Shown here one piece after another: positions 45,644 to 53,572 of a stretch of 64,000 nucleotides of DNA. Both the position numbers and the translations under genes were made by a program. This stretch comes from Anaerocolumna sp. AGMB13020 (GTDB lineage: Bacteria > Bacillota > Clostridia > Lachnospirales > Lachnospiraceae). Numbering within the stretch: the first letter of the stretch is position 1; each line of letters starts with the position of its first letter. The DNA is taken from NCBI RefSeq assembly GCF_033100115.1, contig NZ_CP136910.1, forward strand, positions 5,534,001 through 5,598,000, in the 5' to 3' direction. Under the pieces are notes generated by a model that was not told the origin of the DNA, did not search any database, and worked only from the letters and a program-made list of their open reading frames with translations.

Positions 45644-45792
45644 CCTTGATTTTAAACTAATTCATTGCAAATTTACTTTATGAAGGATAGGATAGCATTA
45701 AGGCTATTATTAATAAGAATAATTTAAATATAATGAAAATGGTCAGAGAGAAAAAGTTGAATATAAAGGTGTGTGTGCATGGATAAAATTAA

Positions 45793-45986
45793 TTCGAGGT
45801 AACTAATTACCAGTGAAGACGAAAAGCTGTGGTCTGAGTCACCTCGAAACAGTCAAGCTGTAAAAAAATAGATACAAATCCATAGTGCTTAATAATTATA
45901 ACGGAGTAATAGAATTACCCCAACAAAAGGTTGGGAGAAAGGAATAATCCAATAACCTCATAAAGAGGATAATTGGATTATACGTA
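45793..45986 (+). ncRNA. Candidate structured RNA leader (unknown class)
   Basis: Directly visible pairings are: P1 TTCGAG/CTCGAA (45793-45798 with 45843-45848); P2 GTAA/TTAC (45799-45802 with 45807-45810); P3 GTGA+AGAC with GTCT+TCAC (45813-45820 with 45832-45842, 3-base bulge). ACAG at 45849-45852 can pair either with CTGT in the P3 loop (45827-45830) or with the identical CTGT at 45858-45861. Further hairpins are 45906-45918, 45919-45935 and 45946-45979. It ends just before the peptidase-like gene. I do not recognise a known riboswitch. A cis-acting leader or an independent small RNA are both possible. Confidence 0.5.
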
Positions 45987-45991
45987 TTAGA

Positions 45992-46459
45992 ATGAATATA
46001 AAAAATAAAGGAACTTATTATTCGAACGACCAATTAAGCAATATTATAAAAAGAATGGCTTTAAAAGCATTACCAAGGGAGTTAATAATTTGTGAAAATA
46101 GAAAAGACATATTACATTATATAAGAAGATTTCATGCTGCTGACAGGTGCAGTATACTCCTCGATATAACAATATGGTGTGGCAAGGTGGAAGGAATATA
46201 TCTTGAAAGATCAGGAATTATAATGATTTTTGTATTTAGCCAAACGGATGATGGAATGGATTATCAGAGTAAACAGCTGTATTCATTACACTCATTGGCC
46301 CATGAAATGAGACATGTCTGGCAGCAAAGAAATAATTTCACAAAAGATGTTGAAAAAGATGCTGACCACTTTGCAACAAAATTTATTAATACGAATAGTG
46401 AGTATATATCAAAAATTATGAACTGGGAGGAGGAATGGGAAGTAGAGGAGGAAGAGTAG
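45992..46459 (+). CDS. HExxH metallopeptidase-like protein (ImmA/IrrE-like pattern)
   Basis: 155 residues with SLAHEMRHVWQQ (zinc-binding HExxH) and, 19 residues later, EKDADHFATKF, which supplies the third ligand in the manner of ImmA/IrrE peptidases. No helix-turn-helix partner or integrase is beside it. The start at 45992 has no good Shine-Dalgarno sequence; the nearest GAGGAT is 21 bases upstream, inside a hairpin. Translation may therefore depend on the structured leader. The acidic C-terminus (EEEWEVEEEE) is unusual. A protease role is inferred from the motif only. Confidence 0.65.
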   Translation: MNIKNKGTYYSNDQLSNIIKRMALKALPRELIICENRKDILHYIRRFHAADRCSILLDITIWCGKVEGIYLERSGIIMIFVFSQTDDGMDYQSKQLYSLHSLAHEMRHVWQQRNNFTKDVEKDADHFATKFINTNSEYISKIMNWEEEWEVEEEE

Positions 46460-46549
46460 GAGCGGATTAATCAAGTAATAGGAGAATGAGAAATAAGAAT
46501 AAACTTTAAGGCAATTAAGGATTTGAACTCAAAAAAAGGCAACAAAAAA

Positions 46550-46622
46550 TGCACCTAAAGGGACTCGAACCCCCGACACGAAGCTTCGGAAGCTTCTGCT
46601 CTATCCACTGAGCTATAGATGC
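46550..46622 (-). tRNA. tRNA-Arg, anticodon CCG
   Basis: Read on the minus strand, the sequence folds into a full cloverleaf. The acceptor stem is GCATCTA/TAGGTGC, the D-arm GCTC/GAGC, the anticodon stem GAAGC/GCTTC with loop TTCCGAA, and the T-arm has TTCGAGT. The anticodon is CCG, reading CGG. The 3' CCA is not encoded. Confidence 0.95.
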
Positions 46623-46838
46623 ATAACCATATTTTACAATAAATATTGTATAAGAGCAAGCAATTTTTTAAATTTTTTGAAAAATTGAGAAAATGCTAAA
46701 TTATACCATCAAATGTTACGTAATTATTAAATATGTTACAAAAGATGAAATTAAAGTATTGCAATTTTCTTAAATGTCTGCTATTATGGTACTTAGTTAA
46801 TTAGTACTATTGATTGGTTCACTTTAAAGGAGATTATA

Positions 46839-47642
46839 ATGAAACTTCGATATAAAAAGATTATAGCCATGGTAACTGTATGTACAATGGGCATTGGAAT
46901 GATAACATTTTCAATCACAAGACAGGAACAGGATAAATCTACCGGCGTAGAAAATAAAATAGAAAGTCTTACAGCAGATAAATTGGAAGCTGCTAATGTT
47001 GCAGACAGCACTTCTGCTGATATATCAGCGAAAGCAGCAGTTTCCGCAGCTTCACTACTTCCCGGTGAAGATCTTTCACCTACTCCTGCTGTAACAGATA
47101 ATTCTGAGGCAGAGTCTGACGTATTATTTGTGGCTAACAATCCTCTTGAGAAAAGTACGAACAAAGAGCTCAATACATTAATTAAAAAATATCTGAATGC
47201 AAAATTAGGCGGCAAAGTTGAAGATTTTAAAGATCTGGTAGATAATACTGACTTAATAGATATTAAGGATATTAACAGAAAAGCAAAGTATATTGATAAA
47301 TATGAAAATATTGAATCTTATATCAAGACAGGACCTGAGGAAGGTTCCTATGCAGTGTATGTTTATTATGATTTGAAATTCTCTGGAATCGATACTGCAG
47401 CACCTGGAATGATTGAATACTATGTTAAGACCAATGACGATGGTAAATTGTATATAAACCTCAGCAAGAATAGTGCTGAAACAACGGAATATCTTAAGAC
47501 TTTAAGAGAAGCACAGGATGTAGCAGAGATGATTGATACTGTTGATACTAAATTTGAGAAGGTTCGTAAAAAAGATGAATCTTTAGCAGCCTTTTATACG
47601 AAACTTGAAGATTCCGCTAAGAATGTATCCTCTAATGAATAA
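46839..47642 (+). CDS. Exported or membrane-anchored protein of unknown function
   Basis: A basic N-terminus and one hydrophobic segment (residues 8-26) indicate a signal peptide or anchor with no lipobox. A low-complexity Ala/Ser-rich stretch follows (35-95). The C-terminal domain of about 170 residues begins NKELNTLIKKYLNAKLGGKVEDFKDL, which resembles exported clostridial proteins of unknown function. AAAGGAG precedes the ATG. It stands alone between tRNA-Arg and a terminator. No function is recognised. Confidence 0.7.
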   Translation: MKLRYKKIIAMVTVCTMGIGMITFSITRQEQDKSTGVENKIESLTADKLEAANVADSTSADISAKAAVSAASLLPGEDLSPTPAVTDNSEAESDVLFVANNPLEKSTNKELNTLIKKYLNAKLGGKVEDFKDLVDNTDLIDIKDINRKAKYIDKYENIESYIKTGPEEGSYAVYVYYDLKFSGIDTAAPGMIEYYVKTNDDGKLYINLSKNSAETTEYLKTLREAQDVAEMIDTVDTKFEKVRKKDESLAAFYTKLEDSAKNVSSNE

Positions 47643-47703
47643 ATAAAAGTATCAATAAAGACACTAAATATTTTTAAGAAAACAATATTAATTATAATGA
47701 CTG

Positions 47704-47758
47704 ATAACAGTGAAGATTGCGTAAATGCAAGACATTTATGGCTTCGCTGTTATTTTTA
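47704..47758 (+). terminator. Terminator of the exported protein gene
   Basis: A 12-bp stem with one G-T pair (47704-47715 with 47742-47753) followed by TTTTT-like sequence. Confidence 0.7.
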
Positions 47759-47871
47759 TGTGCTTGTACTTTTTTCCATGTACTGATATAATAAATTAGC
47801 ATATTTCCATCATAATAATGGAAGAAAAAGAGCATGTATAAATAATAATATAAGATTAGTTAGGAGCCACA

Positions 47872-49617
47872 ATGGCAAAAAGAACAAAAAAATTACTACA
47901 GACGGAAGAGTATTCCGATAGCACAGATAGTATCAGATTAAATCGGTTCCTAAGTGACTCAGGAGCCTGTTCAAGACGAGAGGCGGACAGACTTATTGAA
48001 GAAGGCCATGTGACGGTGGATGGAGTTAAGGCCGAGTTAGGTATGAAAATAACGAAAGATCAAACAATATCTCTTCATGGGAAGCCTGTTAAAAGAGAAG
48101 AAAAATTAGTTCTGATTGCTTTGAATAAACCAAGAGGAATTGTATGCACGACTGACAGGCGTGAAAAAGATAATGTCATAGATTTTCTGAAATTTGATAA
48201 AAGAATATATCCCATCGGAAGACTGGATAAAGACTCAGAAGGACTGCTGTTGCTTACAAACGACGGTAGCATCGTTAACAAAATTCTACGAGGCGGTAAT
48301 AATCATGAGAAGGAGTATGTAGTAACAGTTGATAAACCTTTGACAGCGGATTTTTTAAAGCAAATGGCAGAAGGAGTACCGATTCTGGATACGGTAACCA
48401 GGCCTTGTGTCATTAAAGCGCTGGATAAATATACCTTTCAGATTATTTTAACCCAGGGCTTAAACCGCCAGATAAGACGTATGTGTGAATATTTAGGCTT
48501 TAGAGTTCAGACACTGAAAAGAATTCGCGTTATGAATATACATTTAGGATACCTCCAAACAGGCGGATACCGTAATGTAACAGAAAAGGAAATTACTGGT
48601 CTTACAGAAGCTATCAGGGATTCTGTTAATACAGCAGAATCAAATTACGATAGTGCAAAAGAAGCCAGAAATGAACGGAATAACGTTGCTGGAACAGTAA
48701 TGAAAAACGATACCAGAAAAGACACGAAAGATAATAAAGACTATAAATCGGGTAACAAAACGAGTACGAAAGAAAGCAATAAATCAGAATATAAGAGACG
48801 TGCAGATAAGGAACTGAAGAAAACTGATAAAAAGAAAGACAGTAAAGGACTTCGAAAAGAAGATAATAAAGCTTCAGAAAATAAAAATTTCAGAAAAGAA
48901 GAAAATAAAGATTACAGAAGAGTAGAAAACAAAAACTTTGGAAAAGAAGAAAATAAAGATCACAGAAGAAGAGTAGAAATCAAAAACTTTGGAAAAGAAG
49001 AAAATAAAGATTACAGAAGAGAAAGCAAAAACTTTAGAAAAGAAAAAAATAAAGATTACAGAAGAGAAAGCAAAAACTTTGGAAAAGAAGAAAATAAAGA
49101 TTACAGAAGAGAAAGCAAAAACTTTGGAATAGAAGAAAGTAAAGATTACAGAAGAGTAGAAAGCAAAAACTTCGGAAAAGAAGAAAATAAAAATTCCAGA
49201 AAAAATGAAAACAAGGACTATAAAAAAGCAGATACGAAAGAATATAAAAAGGAATACAAAAAAGATTATAAGAAAGAATTTGGTAAGGAGCCTCATAAGG
49301 ATTTCACTTCAGATGATAAGAAGGATTACAACGTAAACCACAAGGGTGAAAAGAAGGGTGAGGGCAAAAAAGTTTATCAGAAGGACAACTATAAAGAAAG
49401 GGTAAATACTAGTAACCCTACTAAAAACTCATTTTCCTCCGCTTCTAAAAACGGTAAATCAACAAAACAATCTGGTTCTAACAAGTCTATGGGACAGAAG
49501 AGCATCGCATCAGAATATTCCTATCCGAAGGCTGTAGCAAGGAATCACTACGAAAAAGCAACGGAACGAAAAAACGGCTCCTCAGGTAGAAGAGGAAGCT
49601 ATAACAAAGGGCGATAA
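47872..49617 (+). CDS. rluF: RluF-type 23S rRNA pseudouridine synthase with long charged tail
   Basis: Residues 22-70 are an S4 RNA-binding domain (RLNRFLSDSGACSRREADRL). Residues 78-235 are an RsuA-family catalytic domain with the active-site D119 in GRLDKDSEGLL and the QGLNRQIRRMCEYLG motif. The match is best to RluF, which modifies U2604 of 23S rRNA. Residues 250-581 form a tail rich in Lys, Glu, Asn and Arg, with 14-17 residue repeats around KNFGKEENKDYRR. The usual family length is about 240-290 residues, so the tail more than doubles it. It could bind RNA or ribosomes without specific structure. The frame is continuous. Confidence 0.85.
   Translation: MAKRTKKLLQTEEYSDSTDSIRLNRFLSDSGACSRREADRLIEEGHVTVDGVKAELGMKITKDQTISLHGKPVKREEKLVLIALNKPRGIVCTTDRREKDNVIDFLKFDKRIYPIGRLDKDSEGLLLLTNDGSIVNKILRGGNNHEKEYVVTVDKPLTADFLKQMAEGVPILDTVTRPCVIKALDKYTFQIILTQGLNRQIRRMCEYLGFRVQTLKRIRVMNIHLGYLQTGGYRNVTEKEITGLTEAIRDSVNTAESNYDSAKEARNERNNVAGTVMKNDTRKDTKDNKDYKSGNKTSTKESNKSEYKRRADKELKKTDKKKDSKGLRKEDNKASENKNFRKEENKDYRRVENKNFGKEENKDHRRRVEIKNFGKEENKDYRRESKNFRKEKNKDYRRESKNFGKEENKDYRRESKNFGIEESKDYRRVESKNFGKEENKNSRKNENKDYKKADTKEYKKEYKKDYKKEFGKEPHKDFTSDDKKDYNVNHKGEKKGEGKKVYQKDNYKERVNTSNPTKNSFSSASKNGKSTKQSGSNKSMGQKSIASEYSYPKAVARNHYEKATERKNGSSGRRGSYNKGR
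48880..49205 (+). repeat. In-frame tandem repeats in the rluF tail
   Basis: About seven copies of a 42-51 bp unit (AAAAACTTTGGAAAAGAAG type) encode KNF-G/R-KEENKDYRR variants. All copy-to-copy length changes are multiples of three, so the frame is kept. Confidence 0.8.
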
Positions 49618-49659
49618 TAATTAGTCTGTATAACGAAATGTAGTCGGAAGGGCATATAT

Positions 49660-51624
49660 ATGAGTATGAAAGAAAAACTGGACAGGCAAAAGGAATTGGT
49701 TGTCCTGCTTAACGAAGCCGGAAGGGTATATGAGCAGGAAGACCGCGAAATCATGAGTAATTACGAATATGATAAGCTCTATAATGAGTTGCTTGAACTG
49801 GAACAGGAAACACAGACAATACTATCAAACAGCCCGACAATCAAAGTTGGGTATGAGGTATTAAGCGAGCTGCCTAAGATAAGGCATGAATCCCAAATGC
49901 TATCCCTTGACAAGACCAAGGAAACGGATACCTTAAAAGCTTGGCTTGGGAATCAGAAGGGTTTATTATCATGGAAAATGGATGGACTGACCATTGTGCT
50001 TACCTACAGAGAAGGTAAGCTTTTTCAGGCAGTTACCAGGGGGAACGGTGAAATTGGAGAGGTTGTCACCAATAATGCCAAAGTCTTTAAGAATTTACCT
50101 CACTCTATTCCTTACACAGGTGAATTGGTATTAAGAGGTGAGGCAGTTATACGTTATTCCGATTTTGAGAAAGTAAACGCACAAATACCGGAAGCGGAAG
50201 CGAAGTATAAAAATCCAAGAAATCTTTGCAGTGGTAGTGTCAGACAATTAAATAATGAGATAACAGCCAAACGCAATGTCCGTTATTATGGCTTTTCTCT
50301 GGTAAAGGCAGAGGATACTAATTTGTACGAAAATTCCAGGGAAAAACAGATGCAATGGCTGCAAAGTCTGGGTTTTGATATTGTTGAGAGTAAGATGGTA
50401 ACAGCAGAGAATCTGGAAGAAACGGTAGCTTGGTTTTCAGCACAGATTCCCACGATGGATGTTCCTTCGGATGGGCTGGTATTGACATTTGACGATATAG
50501 CTTATGGATATTCCTTAGGTGCTACCTCCAAATTTCCCAGGGACTCCATTGCGTTTAAATGGAGAGACGAGATCAGAGAGACTATTCTTCGGGAGATAGA
50601 ATGGAGTGCATCAAGAACAGGTTTAATTAACCCAATTGCAGTATTTGACCCGGTAGAACTGGAAGGAACAACTGTAAGCCGAGCAAGTCTCCATAACATC
50701 AGTATTATGGAAGGACTTAAACTTGGACTTGGTGATACCATAAAAGTATATAAAGCCAATATGATAATTCCCCAGGTGGCAGAGAATGTAACCCAGAGCG
50801 GAAACGTGATAGTACCGGATAAATGTCCGGTATGCGGAGAAGAAACCAGAATCAGAGAAGAAAATGATGTAAAGGTACTTTTTTGCAGCAATGAGGATTG
50901 CCTGGCCAAAAAGATCAAATCGCTCACCCACTTCGTAAGCCGGGATGCCATGAATATTGAAGGACTTTCAGAAGCAACCATTGAAAAGTTCTTGAATACC
51001 GGTATCATTCATGAAGTTGTTGACCTTTTCCATTTGGAGCAGCACAAAGACATTATAACGGAGATGGAAGGTTTTGGAATAAAATCCTATCAGAACTTAT
51101 TAAACTCCATAGATAAAGCACGGAATACAACAGTTCCTAGATTCCTGTATAGTCTTGGAATACCAGGAATCGGACTATCAACTGCCAAGCTTATTTGCCG
51201 TGAGTACCAGTTTGATTTTGCCGCTATACAGGCAGCAGATACGGAAAGACTGACAGAAATAAACGGAGTTGGCGGAGTAATTGCCACCGCTTTCGTAGAA
51301 TTTATGAGAAAAGAAAGCAATGCTCATATGATTGAGGATATATTAAAAGAGATAACCTTTGAAATTCAGGAAACGGAAAACACGCATTCTGTCTTCACAG
51401 GTAAGACCTTTGTAATAACGGGTTCACTGGAACAGTTCGAAAATCGTAATGCCTTAAAAGATTTTCTGGAGGAACGAGGGGCTAAAGTTACAGGCTCCGT
51501 AACCGCTAAGACGGATTATCTTATAAATAATGATAATCTCTCTAATTCTTCTAAGAATAAAAAAGCGAAAGAGCTTGAAATTCCGGTTATAACGGAAGCG
51601 GATTTAATGAAGATGGTAGAGTAG
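49660..51624 (+). CDS. ligA: NAD-dependent DNA ligase, divergent LigA
   Basis: 654 residues. The NAD-binding Ia region has SNYEYDKLYNEL. The adenylation site is K106 in SWKMDGLTI, where family members usually have E-x-K-x-D-G. TRGNG replaces the usual TRGDG, while NPRN and GSVRQLN are kept. Later come the OB fold, a four-cysteine zinc finger (CPVCGEE and FCSNEDC), helix-hairpin-helix repeats and a C-terminal BRCT domain. All ligase domains are present, but active-site neighbours are altered. This may be a second copy besides the housekeeping ligase. It follows rluF by 42 bp. Confidence 0.85.
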   Translation: MSMKEKLDRQKELVVLLNEAGRVYEQEDREIMSNYEYDKLYNELLELEQETQTILSNSPTIKVGYEVLSELPKIRHESQMLSLDKTKETDTLKAWLGNQKGLLSWKMDGLTIVLTYREGKLFQAVTRGNGEIGEVVTNNAKVFKNLPHSIPYTGELVLRGEAVIRYSDFEKVNAQIPEAEAKYKNPRNLCSGSVRQLNNEITAKRNVRYYGFSLVKAEDTNLYENSREKQMQWLQSLGFDIVESKMVTAENLEETVAWFSAQIPTMDVPSDGLVLTFDDIAYGYSLGATSKFPRDSIAFKWRDEIRETILREIEWSASRTGLINPIAVFDPVELEGTTVSRASLHNISIMEGLKLGLGDTIKVYKANMIIPQVAENVTQSGNVIVPDKCPVCGEETRIREENDVKVLFCSNEDCLAKKIKSLTHFVSRDAMNIEGLSEATIEKFLNTGIIHEVVDLFHLEQHKDIITEMEGFGIKSYQNLLNSIDKARNTTVPRFLYSLGIPGIGLSTAKLICREYQFDFAAIQAADTERLTEINGVGGVIATAFVEFMRKESNAHMIEDILKEITFEIQETENTHSVFTGKTFVITGSLEQFENRNALKDFLEERGAKVTGSVTAKTDYLINNDNLSNSSKNKKAKELEIPVITEADLMKMVE

Positions 51625-51692
51625 GAGTATCTTTACCTAACTTTGGTCCTATGTCAAGATTTAGTACAAATTAAAATGAGAAGTTCTGCATG

Positions 51693-52598
51693 TTAAGCAG
51701 CAGGCAGAGACTTAGCCCTCTCATACAGTTTTTCATATTCGTCTGGAGACAAATAATCACAATAGCTGTGTATTCTGACGGTGTTATAAAAGGCTTCAAT
51801 ATATTCAAAAACAAGCTTATATGCATGGTTGTAGTTATGAATACTAAACCGGTTCAACCATTCTCGTTTGATGAGAGAATGGAAAGATTCAATACAGGCA
51901 TTGTCGTAAGGATAGCCAGTATGAGAATAACTTCGTTGCATATTTACAGTGGCTTCTCGCCAGGCATTAGAAACATACTGGCTACCACGGTCTGAGTGTA
52001 TAATCAAAGGAAAATCGGTGTCTCGACAAGCTTTTGCTTTATTGATTGTTTCGATAACGGAACACACTTCCATAGTATCAGAAAGAGTCCAGGCAATAAT
52101 CTTTCTCGCAAATAAGTCCATAACGCAGTTGAGATAGACAAATCCGTCCTGTGTCCAAATGTAAGTGATATCGGTACACCAGACAGCATTAGGGCGTTCT
52201 GGATTAAACTGTTCATCAAGAATGTTGTGAAGTTCATCACTGAAATCAGAGTCTCTGGTTGTAGTGGTCCAAGGTCTAATCCACTGAGCTTTGATACCCA
52301 TTTCACGCATGTATTTACCTACTGTGCGCTGGGCAATGGTTTCCCCAGATTTGCGAAGTTCCTTGGTGATTTTAGGAGCGCCGTAATTCTGTTTTGAACT
52401 ATCATAAATCTTCTGGATTTCCTTTTTGACAGCCTCTTTACGTTGCTTGGTGGAAGAGACTTTTCGGTTCAGAAAAGCATGATATCCAGAGCGAGACACG
52501 CCTAAAAATTTCAGCATTCCGGAAGTAGAGACTCGGCGTTTTGTGACTTTAGATGCCTCTACCTTGGCAGAAACTTCGGTATAGATAGCTTCTGTCAA
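51693..52598 (-). CDS. IS3-family transposase OrfB (DDE integrase)
   Basis: 301 residues with an HTH_21-like N-terminus and an rve integrase core: WCTDITYIWT (first D), then IIHSDRGSQYVS (second D) and NACIESFHSLIK (E), the DDE triad. It starts at TTG 52598, overlapping the end of OrfA. Full transposase is expected as an OrfAB fusion by frameshifting. No inactivating change is seen. Confidence 0.95.
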   Translation of the reverse strand: MTEAIYTEVSAKVEASKVTKRRVSTSGMLKFLGVSRSGYHAFLNRKVSSTKQRKEAVKKEIQKIYDSSKQNYGAPKITKELRKSGETIAQRTVGKYMREMGIKAQWIRPWTTTTRDSDFSDELHNILDEQFNPERPNAVWCTDITYIWTQDGFVYLNCVMDLFARKIIAWTLSDTMEVCSVIETINKAKACRDTDFPLIIHSDRGSQYVSNAWREATVNMQRSYSHTGYPYDNACIESFHSLIKREWLNRFSIHNYNHAYKLVFEYIEAFYNTVRIHSYCDYLSPDEYEKLYERAKSLPAA

Positions 52599-52894
52599 TC
52601 TTTCCCCAGAATGCCGATGGCTTTTTTTAACACATCAAGTGCATCCTGAGCGTCACGGAGCTCACGTTTGAGACGAGCGATTTCCTTTTGTTCATCTGAT
52701 TCGTAGTTACCGGAACCTCTAACGGGAATGTCACCATCATGGTCACGGAACTGAGCCTCCCATTTGGCTAAGGTACTTATACCAATTCCGAGATTCTTGG
52801 CACATTCAACCTGTGTAAGATCAGGATGTTCCTTGCGATAGTTGATAGCATCCAACTTGAACTGCTTAGTGTGTTGTTTTGATTTTCTTGGCAT
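52595..52894 (-). CDS. IS3-family transposase OrfA
   Basis: 99 residues with a helix-turn-helix (KQFKLDAINYRKEHPDLTQ region) and a C-terminal leucine-zipper-like stretch. A run of seven A residues followed by G (minus strand, 52622-52628) lies near its end. This is the usual site for a -1 frameshift that joins OrfA to OrfB. Confidence 0.9.
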   Translation of the reverse strand: MPRKSKQHTKQFKLDAINYRKEHPDLTQVECAKNLGIGISTLAKWEAQFRDHDGDIPVRGSGNYESDEQKEIARLKRELRDAQDALDVLKKAIGILGKD

Positions 52895-53047
52895 AATGAG
52901 TTCCTCCTCTTGTTATTATACATTATTTCAAGGGATTGTCTCATTTTGTTTTGTACTAATTAGATGCTAACATCACTTTAGTTTGATTAGAATACAAACT
53001 ATTAGTTTGTAGCGAAATGTATTTGGAAGAGATATAAAAGTTTAATA

Positions 53048-53099
53048 AATACAAAACTGGTGACACTTCAAAGTGATTTGCTGGTTTTGTATTTTTTTA
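53048..53099 (+). terminator. Terminator downstream of the IS element
   Basis: A 10-bp stem AATACAAAAC/GTTTTGTATT (53048-53057 with 53084-53093) with an inner CACTT/AGTG hairpin, followed by a run of T. It was probably the ligA operon terminator before the IS inserted. Confidence 0.75.
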
Positions 53100-53179
53100 T
53101 TGACAAACATACGTTCTTTGTGTATTCTGTTACTACATTAATATATTGTAGTTTTATTAGAACTTTCACTGTGTTAATG

Positions 53180-53465
53180 CTAAGACTAGAGATATATGAA
53201 GCTAAAGATTTATATTTAGAACGAGAGATATTTGGAATTAAAAATATTGGGAATTAAAATATTGGGAATTAAAGATATATGAATCTAAGGATATTTAGAG
53301 CTAGAGATATTTGGAACTAAAGATATAGAATCTAAAGTTATATAAACCTAAAGACATTTGGAACTAAGAATATCAAACCTAATGATTTCTTGATGTAAAG
53401 ATATTTGAACTAGAGATAATTATAATTAAAGATGTCAAACCTAATGATATTTTAAAGTTGATGCG
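53180..53465 (+). repeat. Degenerate 16-bp tandem repeat array
   Basis: About sixteen diverged copies of a unit close to CTAAAGATATTTGGAA lie head to tail (individual units 14-18 bp). They sit between the terminator and the MFS gene. Period and composition are read directly; no coding frame is kept through it. No other element is visible in 53100-53550. Confidence 0.75.
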
Positions 53466-53572
53466 AATCTTGTTTAGTCTCATAATATTCAATTTATTTA
53501 AGCAAACTTACCCAAGAGACTAGACGCAATATGAATAAATAATAGAAAGGAATGCTTCTGCGAGGACAATTA

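Larger units (their letters stand above)
51661..52959 (-). mobile_element. IS3-family insertion sequence (IS150-like)
   Basis: Two overlapping transposase frames lie between imperfect inverted repeats that share TTAGTACAAA..AAAATGAGA (51661-51681 and, reversed, 52939-52959). The true ends may lie a few bases farther out, since IS3 elements usually begin with TG. I could not define a target duplication. The element looks intact. Confidence 0.85.

Noticed and set aside
44706..46459. Prophage or genomic island spanning holin, amidase and ImmA-like gene
   Set aside because: No integrase, structural or replication genes and no attachment repeats were found; the ImmA-like gene has no repressor partner.
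46793..47215. 140-codon minus-strand frame over the exported protein gene
   Set aside because: It lies opposite a gene with a good start and signal peptide, and lacks a ribosome binding site and family features.
48874..49296. Phe/Ile-rich open frame on the minus strand inside rluF
   Set aside because: It is the complement of the Lys/Glu-rich repeat tail, with no ribosome binding site; a shadow frame.
53060..53257. 65-codon open frame running into the 16-bp repeats
   Set aside because: It starts inside a terminator hairpin and its end is made of non-triplet repeats.
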